From assembly GCA_963082975.1 (NCBI GenBank), contig OY720345.1:3795001-3859000 (forward strand): DNA of 64,000 bases, written 5' to 3'. Both the position numbers and the translations under genes were made by a program. Below the pieces are notes generated by a model, which saw only the letters and a program-made list of their open reading frames with translations, had not been told where the DNA came from and ran no database searches. Positions within the stretch are counted from its first letter, which is position 1. Every line of letters starts with the position of its first letter. The stretch is from Labia minor. Its lineage: Eukaryota > Arthropoda > Insecta > Dermaptera > Spongiphoridae. This document shows, piece after piece, positions 13,117-25,786 of the stretch.

Positions 13117-14524
13117 AAAAAAAAAAAAAAAAAAATTAAGTCATTTCTGTGCTGCTATTCAATAAACGATATGTATTTTATATAATGAACTTGAAATCAT
13201 AATTTTTCTTTCGAGATCTGTTCGTGGGATCAGCCACTCGATAAATATGTTGCTGGAGTGAGATCAATCTGGAAGCCCCAAGGCTTGCAAGCGCTCAACT
13301 CATAAAACTGTTCACTGAATTGTAATTAATCAAATTTGAAGAGTGATACAAACATTAAATTGTTCATATTTGTTTGTTTTTCGTGATCTTTGTTCGTGAA
13401 TTTATCGATTTCCTGGGTATGGGTAATAATTTTTAATTTAACTATCGACATGTTGTAGTATGTAACCAACGATATTTTCTAGTATCCTTAGCTTTGTCAC
13501 ACTTGCGACCTTTTTTTTTTTTTTATTCTCTTCATGGTCTTTCAATCTCTCTTGCATCAAGATAAAGATAATAAAATGGAAGAAAAAGACGGAGGCCACG
13601 AATTCTGCATTTATTGAAGCAAAAAATTGTTTCCAATTAATCAACTCGACGCTGGAGTTCAACTTTTTATTTTTAGATATATATCAGCTTTTATTTTATT
13701 CTTTTTTTTTTTTTTTTAAGAATTCCTAGTTTAGTTGGGGTTATAAAGTTGAATAAAAGACTTTCAAAAGGTATTCATGAATTATAGGTACTTTAAAGAA
13801 TATCAAGCACAAAAGTTTTGTTTTTTTTTTTTTTTTTTGTTTTTTAATTTCATTTTATTGAATTAGATCTATATTCAATATAATAATCTGTTTAATCGAA
13901 ACTTTTGTCTGTAATTCTGACCGTCGTAGATTCGAAATGAACTCGAATGGTCTATTGTTCAATTTTTTTTTTTTTTTTAATGAAAAGTTTGTTCATATTC
14001 CTATGTTTATAGTTATTATTTTTTTTTTTTTTGTGATTATTATAGTAATATAAAAAAGAATTGGAATATTATTTTTTATACATTTTAAAAATATAATATA
14101 CCTATACTTTTAAGTAAAAGTATATCAAAGTTATATCAAATGTATAGTAAAATTTTAAAGATTAATTACCATAAATTTAAAAAACAAAACAAATATAAGT
14201 TAAAGTATAATTTTTCTAAAATTTCTATGTTAACGTTTTGAAATTAAATTGAAATTGATAATTGTTGATTCATTCCCTTTTTAGAATATTGGAAACATTT
14301 TTCAACTGCAATCTAAATATTTAAATGAAAAGAAATATCAACATAATAATATTTTTAATATAATACTTATATCTTGTCGTATATTGGAGGCTTAGTATAG
14401 GTTGGGTTATGAAAAAAATGGATTTAAAATTAACTTAGAAATTAACTATAAAATAAAGTTAATTTATATTAATATTATTATGGATATATCAAATTTTATA
14501 TTTGTTTTGCAATTGCAATTTATT

Positions 14525-14885
14525 AAGGGTCGACCACTTAACTGTTAATGTTACTAGTAAAGCGTTCAGTGTAAGGAGAGACAAGTGATGATTCTCCCCG
14601 GGCAGTTCCTTCCAGGCATTCAAGGATACACCTTCTCTGGGCATGCAACTTCTGGGTTGGCCGCGATGTATGATCCTGGCACTGTCGTATCACTTGGGGA
14701 TAATGTCTTTCTTCTGTCCGCTCTATGTCGAAGAATACTATACCTTCTTGTTACCATCCAGCAGGATAACTCTTACTTCCTTTCGTACAAGTTTTCGTGA
14801 CTCTTACAATAACACACCTACACTCACACACGTGTTCAATAATCAATTACCGCTAATTTTAAGAAACATAGGTTATGTAGTTTAG
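14525..14885. other. Less AT-rich patch, unidentified
   Basis: A block of near 45-50 percent GC sequence lies in a long AT-rich stretch. It has overlapping open frames of 71 and 80 residues that match no family I know (for example FLPGIQGYTFSGHATSGLAA). It looks like a fragment of a transposon or foreign insert and not a complete gene. Confidence 0.35.
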
Positions 14886-15824
14886 GAGCCATGAAAAAGT
14901 CGAATTCATAACAATACGTTCTACATATTCATCAATCGAAAGAATTTCATTTAGGTCCATGTTTGTTACAAATGTTATTTATACCACATTGGAATGATAT
15001 TTCCCTATTAAAAGGCATTTTTATGCTTATATATTACAATGCGTAAATGTAACTATTTCAATATTGAAAAATATAATACAAATAATAATAGAAAAGATAA
15101 TATATATTTAGAGATAGAAATATTTATAAAACAAGCCAATAAATATTATAAATAAGAATTATAAGAATTTATTAATAAATTAATTTGTTTTTGTTTTTCA
15201 TCTTCAAAAAATTTATCTTCAAAGTTGTAAATATAATAGGATGAGTGTGGTATATGTATATAATATACAATATTCCAAATTAGTTTTATGAAGAAATTGT
15301 CTATGCGGTTAATATTTGTTTCTTCATATATTTTTTCATTACTTATATGATGAAGATATTCAGTTTTGCCCGCGAACGGGCTTTTCCTAGGCATTTCCTT
15401 ACAAATATTCTAATTGCCTCGATTGTAGAAGCATTTATGCTGAAGAAAATGTTACAATCATATGTGATGAGGAGCTGGTATCAAATTATTTTAATCCTGG
15501 TGTCAAGGAATTTGTTATAGAATAATACTTTATATTTTATATCATAAATGATGCCTTTGCTTTCGATAATTTATTAATTATGTAAATGGTTGTTAAAATA
15601 TATAGATAATTGTTGATCCAGTTGTAACGCCAAGTATTTTACATAATAGCGGTTTGTTTGGAATGTTTACATTACTTATTGAACTTTAGTTGGAATTTTT
15701 TCGTTTTTTTTTTTTTTTTTTTTTTTTTGGTGCTATAATTTCATTTGTTTATTGTTAATCTAAATAAAATGGTTTCACATTTGTTTGTAAATATTAATTT
15801 TTAATCTACCAAGGGTGGATTTTT

Positions 15825-16085
15825 ACCGACCGACGATAGTAAGGGAGGTATTGTTTTCACACCAAATTTCACTTGAGGAGATTTTTACATATCTCCACGA
15901 ATCATGCATTTTCTTAATAGAAAAAAGTATTTTTAGCATCATGTCTATCCGTCTGTCCGTCCGTTTAGATGTGTACAGCTTGAACGGCTCAACGGATTGT
16001 GATGAAATTTGGTGTATTTAGGTGTACTTAATGCATCAATATGATGAATTGCTCAACTTTTGGTGTATATCCGGAGTTTACAGTG
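15825..16085 (+). mobile_element. Family B element, 3' truncated
   Basis: The copy starts ACCGACCGACGATAGTAAGG and runs through the GTCTGTCCGTCC and ATGAAATTTGGTGTATTTAG blocks. It ends after GGTGTATATCCGGAG. Confidence 0.8.
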
Positions 16086-16759
16086 GATGATGTCACTGAT
16101 CTGTTGGAAACTCAAAACGATCTATTCTCTATCATTTTCCAAACCATTTTTATCAAATCTTTTCTGAATCCCTTTTCATGTCTTCTTGCTAGATTATGTC
16201 AAACGCATTTTCTACATCTATTAAGCAACGCTTTCTTTATTATTTAAAGCCCAATAAATGATAATAATTTTGATATTAAGTGAATTGTGTATGTCGACTG
16301 ACCTTTTCTGAACCTAAATTGTGTGTCAAGAATAATTTCCCTATCATCGCAGCATACCACCAGTTTTACATTTATAATTCTTTCAAATTGGATACGATAT
16401 ATACGAATTATACGAAAGAAGGCTTATTAGTCTGTAATTTAATAATGTATTTGTGTTGTTGTTGTTGTTGTTTGTGTGTATGGGGGAGGGGGGGAGGTTT
16501 AAAGGGAGCACTTTTGCTTTTTTCCATTTTGAAGGGAAGTACTTAAGTATTTGTTATTTAAACAGTTGTAATAAAAAAATAATATTGTAATATTGGATGT
16601 ATTTATTTATTTTTTAATTTTAATTTTGATTTAAAGAAGAATTTATCCTAATACTAATGCTAATATTTAATACAGAATGTATTTATAATTTACGAATGAA
16701 TAGATAATTCCATTCTATCTATGCTAATGAGAATTTTTGTCTCTTTGCCTTGTTCGTAG

Positions 16760-17017
16760 ATATCAACGAGTGCCTCCTTCGGAATGGACATGGCCCTTGT
16801 CAGGACACCTGTCTAAATGAATATGGCTCGTATGTGTGTAGTTGCGAGGGAATACCTGGTACTCGACTTGCAGCTGACAACCACTCTTGCGAAGATATCG
16901 ATGAATGCCGAGAGGGTACAGCCGGGTGCTCTCATAATTGCCTTAACACGATGGGCAGCGTTTTTTGTCTTTGTCCCAACGGATGGAATTTGGGTGAAGA
17001 CTGGAAGACTTGTCATG
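16760..17017 (+). CDS. Internal exon b: two cbEGF modules
   Basis: This exon of 86 codons encodes two EGF-like modules. The first begins (D)INEC and contains CLNEYGSYVCSC. The second begins DIDEC and contains CLNTMGSVFCLC. Both have the calcium-binding N-terminal motif. The hydroxylation pattern is met in the first; in the second the aromatic position lies one residue later (GSVFC). The first module has a slightly longer stretch after the fifth cysteine (EGIPGTRLAADN). The acceptor is TTCGTAG ending at 16759 and the donor is GTAAGA at 17018, both phase 1. It lies about 12.1 kb downstream of the previous exon across a repeat-rich intron, and belongs to the same gene by module type, strand and phase. 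Confidence 0.92.
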
Positions 17018-17329
17018 GTAAGAGAGGAATTTTCAAAGTTTTTATTTCATTAGATTATTTTATTAAAAATTATTAAAAAACAAAAAAAATTATTCTAAAG
17101 AATGTAAGTTTATATTGTAGGGAATTGTTTTAGCAAAAAAATATCGTTTCTGTTTAGACAAATATTTGCAAAATAATGTCGTTTTTTTTTTATTTAAAGA
17201 AAATGAACAGTATAAAGATAATTAAATAAAAATATAACTTCTTCAGTTCTTGATTATAATAACACTTCTTCATAGATCTTTTAAATTCTTGAACAGAGAC
17301 CAGAGATAACGAGTTGATAATCTGTAGTG

Positions 17330-17625
17330 CCGATATACTTGCGATATACTTGCGATATATGTAGATATTCTGAATAGAATCGTGCCGGGGTCCATTTTAT
17401 AAAGAAGTTCCAGACGACTGGAACGCGGTTGCTATTGGTCCTTGAATAGGCGTGGAGTTGGGGAATGCGGCGACTGCTGTCTACTTCACGTACGTCAGTG
17501 TAGCGAGTGAGGCGCTTGTTGCGTGGAGCGGCGTAGAGAGGAAACAGGCGCCACGTGGATTTCGTGGTTGTTGCTGGCGGAAACTGAGGCCGTAAGATAC
17601 GCCAAGCTTTGGGTGTCTCCTGTCG
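17330..17625. other. GC-rich patch of unknown origin
   Basis: A short 11-bp tandem (GATATACTTGC) is followed by about 250 bp that are much richer in GC and CpG than the intron (for example GCGTGGAGCGGCGTAGAGAG). It has no open frame and no recognisable element ends. A poly-T run follows. It could be a fragment of a retroelement or a regulatory segment. Confidence 0.4.
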
Positions 17626-18350
17626 GTTTTTTTTTTTTTGTTTTTTTTTTATTGAGTGAACCTCTTACCATATATTATTGTATATCCTTCTTATAAATGA
17701 TGTTTTAAATGTTAATAAATATATTTATGACTAAAGTTTTAAATTAAATTTCTCTTGATAGTATTTATGCATTTGTATATATCACACATACAACGAAATA
17801 TTATTAATAATAAAATTCACGGAAATTTATTTGTGTGTGAATGCATCTACTTAAATAAATTTCTAAAATAATATTACTAGACTATAACATGGAGAAATGT
17901 AGAAGATAAATTTCAGATTTTTTTTTTTTCTTATTAAATATTATGTTCATATATAATATAACTAAAATTTATTGCAGAGTTTTATTCTATCACAAATTCT
18001 ATGCAAAAATAAGTATATTTTATCTCTCTTTAACCTTTAATGGATCATGTTTTTAACCAAAACATCAAAGAATTGCTTATTAATAATTATACTATCAAAC
18101 ACCAAAGATTATTTATTATATTTCCTCGCAAGTCATTATTTTATTCTTTCGCTTGTGGATAATTTAATTTAAATAAATAGAAAAATTTTATAAGATAAAG
18201 AAATATTACATTTTAATAATACAATTTTATTTATATTATCATGATAGTAGTATGCAAAAATTAATTGATTGTCCTAGAAATATTTAAGTAATTTTGAATA
18301 AATAAAATAATATTTTTAAAATATCACCACTTACGCTTATAAAAAAAAAT

Positions 18351-18874
18351 CTGGAGTGTCCTCACTCGACTATCTCGCAAATTTAAAATAGATTAAATAA
18401 CATATATTATATTTAAATTAAATTATAAATTAAAATTAATAAATATATATTAAACCAGCGCGTGTTTGGATCTTTGTTGATGGCATCACGTCGCGTGCTG
18501 GCGCGTGATTGCCAGTCAACGTGTTAAAAAATTAATTCCGGTACTTTCATCGATTCAATCAAGCTGAAATTCTATACCAATAGCAGTTTTATACAATTTT
18601 TAATCATGTGAAAAATTATCAAACATATATCTTTATTTTTACGGTCACTTTAGAGGAAAAAAATGAAGGAGCTCTCTCAAAAGTTGATAGCAAACTACGA
18701 ATTTTGTACCAAATTTCATGATTCTAGCTCAAACCGTTTTTGCGTAATCTTGTCTACATACACACAGACATTTTTCTCAACCATAGTGAAAATGACTCAG
18801 GGACCTTTAAAAACATCAAAATCTCTCGACATCGAAAATTTTCGTCATCGCAATACTATCTCTGGCGAGATAGT
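18351..18874 (-). mobile_element. Family A element, internally deleted subfamily
   Basis: This inverted copy runs from CTGGAGTGTCCTCACTCG to GGCGAGATAGT. It shares with the copy at 20750-21193 a specific deletion after GAGGAAAAAAATGAAGGAGC and the variant TATACCAATAGCAG, so the two form a subfamily. Confidence 0.85.
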
Positions 18875-19392
18875 AAAAAGTAATCTCTTAAAATGTTTAA
18901 TTTTTTTTTAATGTTATTATTGTTGTTTTTTGAGTTGTGACACTTAACAAACAATAGTTTTAAAATTGATATATGATCTATTTTCTAAATTTGTCCTCTG
19001 ATCTAGTATTGATAATTTCTTTTATAATTTTTTATGATTCAGTCCCGGATAAACCTTCACTCTTTGGATAAAGATGACTGTACTTAAGACATTAAGAGAT
19101 TCTTTTAAGACAACCTTGGTAACTTTATTATTATTTTCATGGTCATGAATTTCATTTGTCACCATCTCCTGAGATAATCCATCTATTAATATTCTTTAAT
19201 TTTTTTTTTGTCAAATCAGATTATCATAAAATTTTACAAGAAAACAAATATCATGAATTTATATGATTTGTAATCTTTAAAGGATTGAAATTTTATTTTA
19301 TTTTATTTTGACTGGTATTCTATGGAACACATAATAACAACATAAATATATGAGTACACTTTGCATTCTGAAATCAGCTAAATAAATGTATA

Positions 19393-19876
19393 CTAGCTGC
19401 TCACACCTAGACGGGGGCTCCGCCCCCTGTACCCCCGAATTGTACATAGTATTTGGTTGAATGTAGTAAAAGGTTTTCATCCATTTTGTTTCAATCCGTA
19501 TATTACATAAAACATTGATTTCTTTTTGTGTTCTTATTTAAAATCTATTTTAATTTAATAAGTAAATTAATTCTATATTATCGGACCAGTGTGAGAGCCC
19601 TCGCACGCAAAGAAATTTAAACACAAAAGATTGAAAAATATAAGATATAAGAGGCACTGGATGTGACGTCACAAATGACGTCAAAAATAATAAAAAGTAA
19701 GATACAAATTATTTTTTCACTTTTCTCAAAAAGTATTTCTTGTTTTCCAATGAATTTCACGCTATTAATTGATTTAATTGATTAGCCCGAGGGGTATCCA
19801 ATGGCATTGGAATGGCCCAAATCGCATAAGTCGTTTAGGAGGAGTAGGGGATAGAACTGTCTTTTCAATATATAGA
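19393..19876 (-). mobile_element. Complete non-autonomous Helitron (family E)
   Basis: On the minus strand the element starts TCTATATATTGAAAAG and ends with a GGGGGCGGAGCCCCC hairpin followed after a short spacer by GAGCAGCTAG. It is flanked by A on the 5' side and T on the 3' side. These are the textbook Helitron ends and target. It is 484 bp with no coding capacity. It carries two TGACGTCA palindromes close together (near 19665-19685). Confidence 0.88.
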
Positions 19877-20224
19877 TTAATTTCATTAATTAAAAATATT
19901 TATAATATTAATGTCTAGACTACACATCGGCGACATCTTCACATCTTCACGTGGCATTCCAATGAAAATAAATGATTAAATATTATTATAAATACCTTTA
20001 TATACGGTAGTAGGTATTTGGCGAAAAACAGCTACGGTGTCCACTGTAACCAATAGATATTGTCAACATCTGTGCGAGACGAGAAATCGGTGATACGTCA
20101 TACCCCAACATCATAGAGTAACAAAAAGTCGAATTGGCAGTCGTGGGACTGGCCGACAGAAGTGAAAACTTGTGCGTAAGAAATTTGAAAGCAGACGGAA
20201 TGCGCACCAGCTTCACGAGAAAAA

Positions 20225-20530
20225 TGAAATTTATATACGTATATATATATATATAAAATTCATTATTATTACAAATTATTACAAAAATATTAAAAAAACG
20301 ATGTGTATGAATATATATATATATATGTCTGTCTGTCTGTCTCTGTGTGTGTGTGTGTCTGTCAAATACTCAAAAACTACCCGTCCGATTGCGATGAAAC
20401 TTTCAGGGATTGTTGTGGGCGTCCCAGGGAAGGTTTTAGTGTAGTTAAATCCAAAATTAATTTATCCAAAATTAATTTAATTAGTAATATTTTGGTAAAA
20501 GTCTATTTATGGTTACCATGGTTACATTGA
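20225..20530 (+). repeat. Family H repeat fragment with GTCT/GT array
   Basis: A TA tract is followed by GTCTGTCTGTCTGTCT and a GT run, then ACTCAAAAACTACCCGTCCG, ATTGCGATGAAACTTTCAGG and GGGCGTCCCAGGGAAGG. The order of parts mirrors families A, B and D. Only one copy is in the window. Confidence 0.55.
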
Positions 20531-20749
20531 AAAATTTACAATAAATAAATAAAAATAATTGGAAATCTTTTCAACTTATTATTTTGATAAATTTTATTAA
20601 TATTTTTAATATTTTTTAAACTGCCAAAAATAACATACCCATAATAATAGTTGTAATAAAAATAAAAATATAAATCACAATGTAAGTAAAATATTGAATC
20701 GTTTTATTTATATTGTTTCAATTATTGTTTGAATATTTATTAAATTTAT

Positions 20750-21193
20750 ATATAGATTAATTTAATTTAATAAATTAAAATTAATAAATAATATTTATTA
20801 AACCAGCGAAAGTTTGGCTCTTTGTTGATGGCACCACGTCACGTGTTGGCGCGTGATTGCAAGTCAACGTGTTAAAAAATTAATTCCGGTACTTTCAGCG
20901 ATTCAATCAAGCTGAAATTCTATACCAATAGCAGTTTTATACAATTTTTAATCATGTGAAAAATTATCAAACATATATCTTTATTTTTACGGTCAGTTTA
21001 GAGGAAAAAAATGAAGGAGCTCTCTCAAAAGTTGATAGCAAACTACGAATTTTGTACCAAATTTCATGATTCTAGCTCAAACCGTTTTTGCGTAATCTTG
21101 TCTACATACACACAGACATTTTTCTCAACCATAGTGAAAATGATTCAGGAACATTCATAATCAAAATCTCGAAATCGAAGATGGCGAGATAGT
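20750..21193 (-). mobile_element. Family A element, same deleted subfamily, 3' end missing
   Basis: This inverted copy ends at GGCGAGATAGT and lacks the CTGGAGTGTC hairpin end. Its internal sequence is nearly identical to the copy at 18351-18874, including the shared deletion. Confidence 0.82.
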
Positions 21194-22673
21194 AAAAAAG
21201 ATCGTCTATAATCGATGAATTAACTTAGAAAAAAAAAAATATATATTTACCTATTAAAAATAATATTCATTGATTATTTTTTTAAATATATAATATAACT
21301 GCTCTAAATAAAAATAAAAACAATTCACAATATTTTATTTTATTTATTTAAATTTAAATTAAACGATCTATTTGTAATTATTGTATTTTCACATTGAATT
21401 ACAATTAATTTTATAATTTTTTTTTCTTTTTCTAATTTGACAAGAACATTTGATATATAAGTTTGTTTCATTCATGTGATTATCTTTAAAAAAAAAATTC
21501 CTTCTAATTCAAGTACATGGAAATTTTTATTTCTTGAGAAAATTACAAAAATCAATTTATAAATTTCTCATAAGATATGTGCTTATATCAATTGACAATT
21601 TTTAAATTTAAAAAACAAATTATTATGTAAATGAGTTTGGATTCTATAATTGAAATTTTTTATTAGAGCAAAAGATTCGATCAAATTTGTTTATTTTAAA
21701 TTTTTTTTTTTTTTTTTTTGCTTAAGGAATGCAAAAAATGAACTTCTCGATAAATTGAGTAATGATATTTAGTGGAAAACATCCTGTCTTGGACGTTTCT
21801 GATTTATGTAAAAAAAAAAAAAAAAATTCTTCTGATCCTATGGCAGGATTAACAAGAAGAAGAGATGATAGAAATTTGCAATTCATTTTTTCGGCAACTC
21901 TACCAAAAACCAAACGAATTCTCTCTCTCTCTCTCTCTCTTCTTCAAGATAATTAATCAAACGTTTGAGAAAAAGAATTTCTCGCTTGAATTGACGTTTT
22001 GATTTATTTCAATATCCAATGCGTGACATTTGTTTAGATTCTTTATTATATTAAGAAAAAACCACTTTTCGAACATTAAAATTTGACAAAATAAAGTAAT
22101 CGGATGAGTTGAGCCTGCAATAGAAAATAATAAATTGACATTAGCAGTTACCAAAGCAAATATTGTCCTCCTTTTGTTTGTTTGTTTAGCGTAGTGTATT
22201 TAATTTTGGTTGTCACTTCAAACTCGAGCCTTGCTTGACAGACGAGAACAACAAATTTCATCTCCAGTTTGAACTTCTTAGCTATTATCTACCGATCCAA
22301 ACTTGTTTATGCTAATTTAGAACAACATACCATTGGGATGCCTTTATTAATGTAGAATTCAATTACGTGATGAATTAACGAAATAACTAGAAGATAGAAT
22401 GTAAATCGATTTTATATTGTAATATATTCTATAATATTATTGTGTACGAGTGTAGAAAACTACATAACTACACCAACCTTATAATTAAATAATACTCGAA
22501 CACAATAGATTGTTTTATTATTATTATTTAATATTTATTAATAATAATATTAATAATATGGAGATGGATAGACTGGGAACGGAGGAGGTTGGAAGCTTTT
22601 CAATTGAATATTGATTTAGTCATTTAGTCTGTTGAAAGAATAAAACAGATTTGCCATTATGATACCTACATAT

Positions 22674-22713
22674 ATTGCATATTGCATATTGCATATTGCA
22701 TATTGTATATTGC
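22674..22713. repeat. 7-bp tandem repeat
   Basis: About five to six units of ATTGCAT lie head to tail, the last diverged to ATTGTAT. Confidence 0.8.
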
Positions 22714-23287
22714 AAAGCATTAGAATAATTTATTCGCAATTAAAAAAAAGGAGGAATCAAATTATTATAATTTATTTATTTTTAAATATGTTAAAATTAG
22801 TTATTATTATTATTATTATTATTATTATTTAAATCAAAAATCATTTATTTTCATATAAACTTTTTAATGAGGCAAAGAGGGGTTGAATGTGTTAAGCCTA
22901 ATGATTATTGACGCAAGGCAATTAGCATTCATAATGTTAATGTGCCAATATGTTAAAAATAGCATATATATATATATATATATATGTCTGTGTTTGGGTA
23001 ATAAATATTATATCGTAATATGAATTCTTATTTTTGTGATTTTTTTTTTCTCTCTTTATGAATATGAATCTTCCTTCCTTCATGTGACTTTTTATCTTTC
23101 TTTCCTCTCTCTCTCTCTCCCCCCCCCCACACACATACATACACACTTTTTGTTCAATACCCCCCCCCCCCAATAATGTAAAAGTAAGGAATAAAATTAA
23201 AAAGTTTCAATTAATATTTTAAGAAAAATTAGATAGAAAATCATAAATTATATAAAAAAAATAATATAAATATAACAATTTTTTTTT

Positions 23288-23790
23288 TTATAAAATAACG
23301 TTTTTCTCATGGACTAAAAAGAATAAAATAATTTTTCTATAAACCTAATAAAATTTAGGGATGAATTGCTTCATATTCAACGAAAAACATTGGGCGCATT
23401 TAGTTTTATTTATTTATATGAAACATCAAGTCAAATTTTAATAATAAAAAAAATTTTATTAAACAGATAAAAAGACAATTTTTTTTTATTATGCAATAAA
23501 ATTAATAGATTAAGAGCTAAGAAATTAATCTTTTATTATTTTTCAATGTAAAATATATTTATATCAAAGTATGTAACATATTTTAAAAGAATTATTATTT
23601 TCTTAAATTTACATATTATCACTCAAATCCAAAACAGATGTTTATATTAGAAGAAATAGTGTTACTTGTTAATGAAGTGTTATAATGTGTTATAATGTAA
23701 ATATATATATAAATTATAGCTCTATAAAAGAATATTATAGAAAGAAAATGAAAACCAAATGCGCCAAACGTTTTTCGTTGTATATGATTC
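23288..23790. mobile_element. Family F foldback element, right arm truncated
   Basis: The left arm (TATAAAATAACGTTTTTCTC, GGACTAAAAAGAATAAAAT) is complete. The right arm stops after GCGCCAAACGTTTTTCGTTG. Confidence 0.78.
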
Positions 23791-24205
23791 ATATTCATAT
23801 TTATATTCCTAAAGTATTATTATAATAATTATTTTAATGAATTCTGCAAGATAATATTATTAATACACAAATGAAATCTGAAAATAAGAATCTGTGCTCT
23901 TCAAGTTTTTAAGATTTACTTTAAATAATTTAGAACCTTATCAAAATAGATATTCTAATTAATGATGGATAAGGAAAAACATATCCATCCATTCACACAC
24001 ATCCATATTCTTTTAATTTGAGAATATATCAAAAGATTCAATACAAACAACATTGTTCTCTCTATTCTATAAAGTATAAACAATTGAACAATAAAATATT
24101 AATAGTTTGCTCTTCTATATTTCTATTCAATTATACTATTGAATTATTTATACAAAAATAAATATCCATGTATTATGTTTTAGAAATATTTTTTTTTCCC
24201 CCCAG

Positions 24206-24574
24206 ATATCGATGAATGCGCTGAAGATGAAGCTGAATGTGAATTCGGTTGCAAGAATACACCAGGTTCATATCGATGCTTGCCTGAAGGTGGCGAACCC
24301 TACGAGGAACGGGAAATAAAAGCTCTTCTAGAAGAAGATAAAGAAATAAAAAATAAAGATTATGATGGAGAGGATAGTGATGATGATGATGAAGAAGAAG
24401 AAGAAGGAGAAGGAGAAGAAGATGAAAAAGAAATAGAAGATAAGGAGGATAATGAAGTTGATTTGAAAGTATCCACAACAAATACTACTACATTAAAGTC
24501 CTCATCAAGTGTCCTATCATCTCATTGTCCACAAGGCTACGGGCCAAATACGTTAAACTCTGAAGAATGTATAG
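24206..24574 (+). CDS. Internal exon c: EGF module split by an acidic low-complexity insertion
   Basis: This exon of 123 codons starts like a cbEGF module (IDECAEDEAECEFGC, then NTPGSYRC). Instead of the usual one-residue gap before the fifth cysteine, it runs through about 80 residues: PEGGEPYEERE, then a Glu/Asp/Lys-rich tract, then Ser/Thr-rich sequence. Only then does it resume with SSHCPQGYGPNTLNSEEC, which supplies cysteines five and six. The acidic tract comes from GAT/GAA trinucleotide runs (about 24360-24450). Fibulin-type EGF modules are known to have an enlarged gap between cysteines 4 and 5, so this may be an extreme case. The acceptor is a T/C tract ending CCCCAG at 24205 and the donor is GTGAGT at 24575, both phase 1. 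The frame stays open throughout, so it looks functional. Confidence 0.88.
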
Positions 24575-25743
24575 GTGAGTTAATATTTTAAATTTTTAAA
24601 CATTTAATTGATCGATTTTTATTAGATAGCATAAAAATCATTAAAAATGTTTACTTTAAATTTGAAATTTTATTAGATTTTGATTTTATAAATTCATAAA
24701 ATTTTAATTTACCGATTTATTATTATTTTACCCGAATTAAAGTCTATTATAGACAATTTTTCATTTATTTAAATACTAATTATTATAAATTAAATTATGA
24801 ATTTATTATTTTATATATATATATATATTTCTTTTTATTTTATAACATATTTTTAAATTATTGAATTTAGCGAGGTTACAGTGAATGAGTGATGATCGCA
24901 ATTGCCAAGAAAATGATAATTCTATAATCTACATATATTATATTAACAATTCTCAATCTGTAGGTTATGCCTTTCGGATAAATTTCAATGAGGATGGCAA
25001 ACATTTCTAAATATATATTTTATTTAGGACATTTATGAAAAAAAAATATAAATAAAATAGAATACATTTTAACCTAATAAAATATAAAAAATACACATTT
25101 AAACTGATATAATAATAATAATAATAATGTATTTCAACATTTTTGTAGTAAATTATATTTTATTATAATTAGAACTTTAATAAAAAGAAAATTTCTTAAA
25201 TGAAGGATTAATATTAAATACTTTTACTTCTGGAAGCAAATGTATTTAAATAAAATGAAACACAATACTAGATTATATAAAATAACACTAATAGAACATT
25301 TCTTTAATTATAAATACGTGTATACTTTTCATACAATTTTAGTTTCTGCCTTTTTTTCAAAATGTTACTAAAAATTTTTCTAAAATGTTCTAATCAAAAC
25401 GACTGGCTTTTGCTCAGGATATTTTTTTTTCTTTTTTACTATCGATTGCGAAAATTTTCGATGTTGAGATTTTGATGTTTTTTTGTACGTTTTGAAGGTC
25501 CCTGAGTCATTTTCACTAAGGTTGTGAAAAATGTCTGTGTATATATGTAGACAAAATTACGCAATAATGAAATTTGGTATCCGGGCATTATTCAAAATTC
25601 GTAGTTTTCTATCAACTTTTGAGAAATGTAGCTCAATCGGAAGATGGGTCATTACTTACAACATTTTTTTCCTCTAAACTGACCGTAAAATTAAAGATAT
25701 ATGTTTGATAGTTTTTCACATGATTAAAAATTGTATAAAACTG

Positions 25744-25786
<43 letters not shown>

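Larger units (their letters stand above)
4636..16759. other. Intron between exons a and b, about 12.1 kb
   Basis: The intron contains family A copies (5286-5839, 6438-6940, 8644-8992, 10274-10872), family B copies (7037-7654, 12491-13116, 15825-16085), a family E Helitron (9066-9458) and two less AT-rich patches of unknown origin (11570-11810 and 14525-14885). I see no EGF-like exon in between. Stretches such as 13200-14500 and 14900-15800 hold only AT-rich DNA with long poly-T runs. Confidence 0.7.
17018..24205. other. Intron between exons b and c, about 7.2 kb
   Basis: The intron holds a GC-rich patch (17330-17625), two closely related family A copies (18351-18874 and about 20750-21193), the complete family E Helitron (19393-19876), a family H fragment (20225-20530), a 7-bp tandem repeat (22674-22713) and a family F copy (23288-23790). 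Simple repeats are frequent around 21700-23180. Confidence 0.7.

Noticed and set aside
22937..23173. Minus-strand frame with Gly and Arg-Glu runs
   Set aside because: It results from TA, CT and poly-C microsatellites at 22960-23170.
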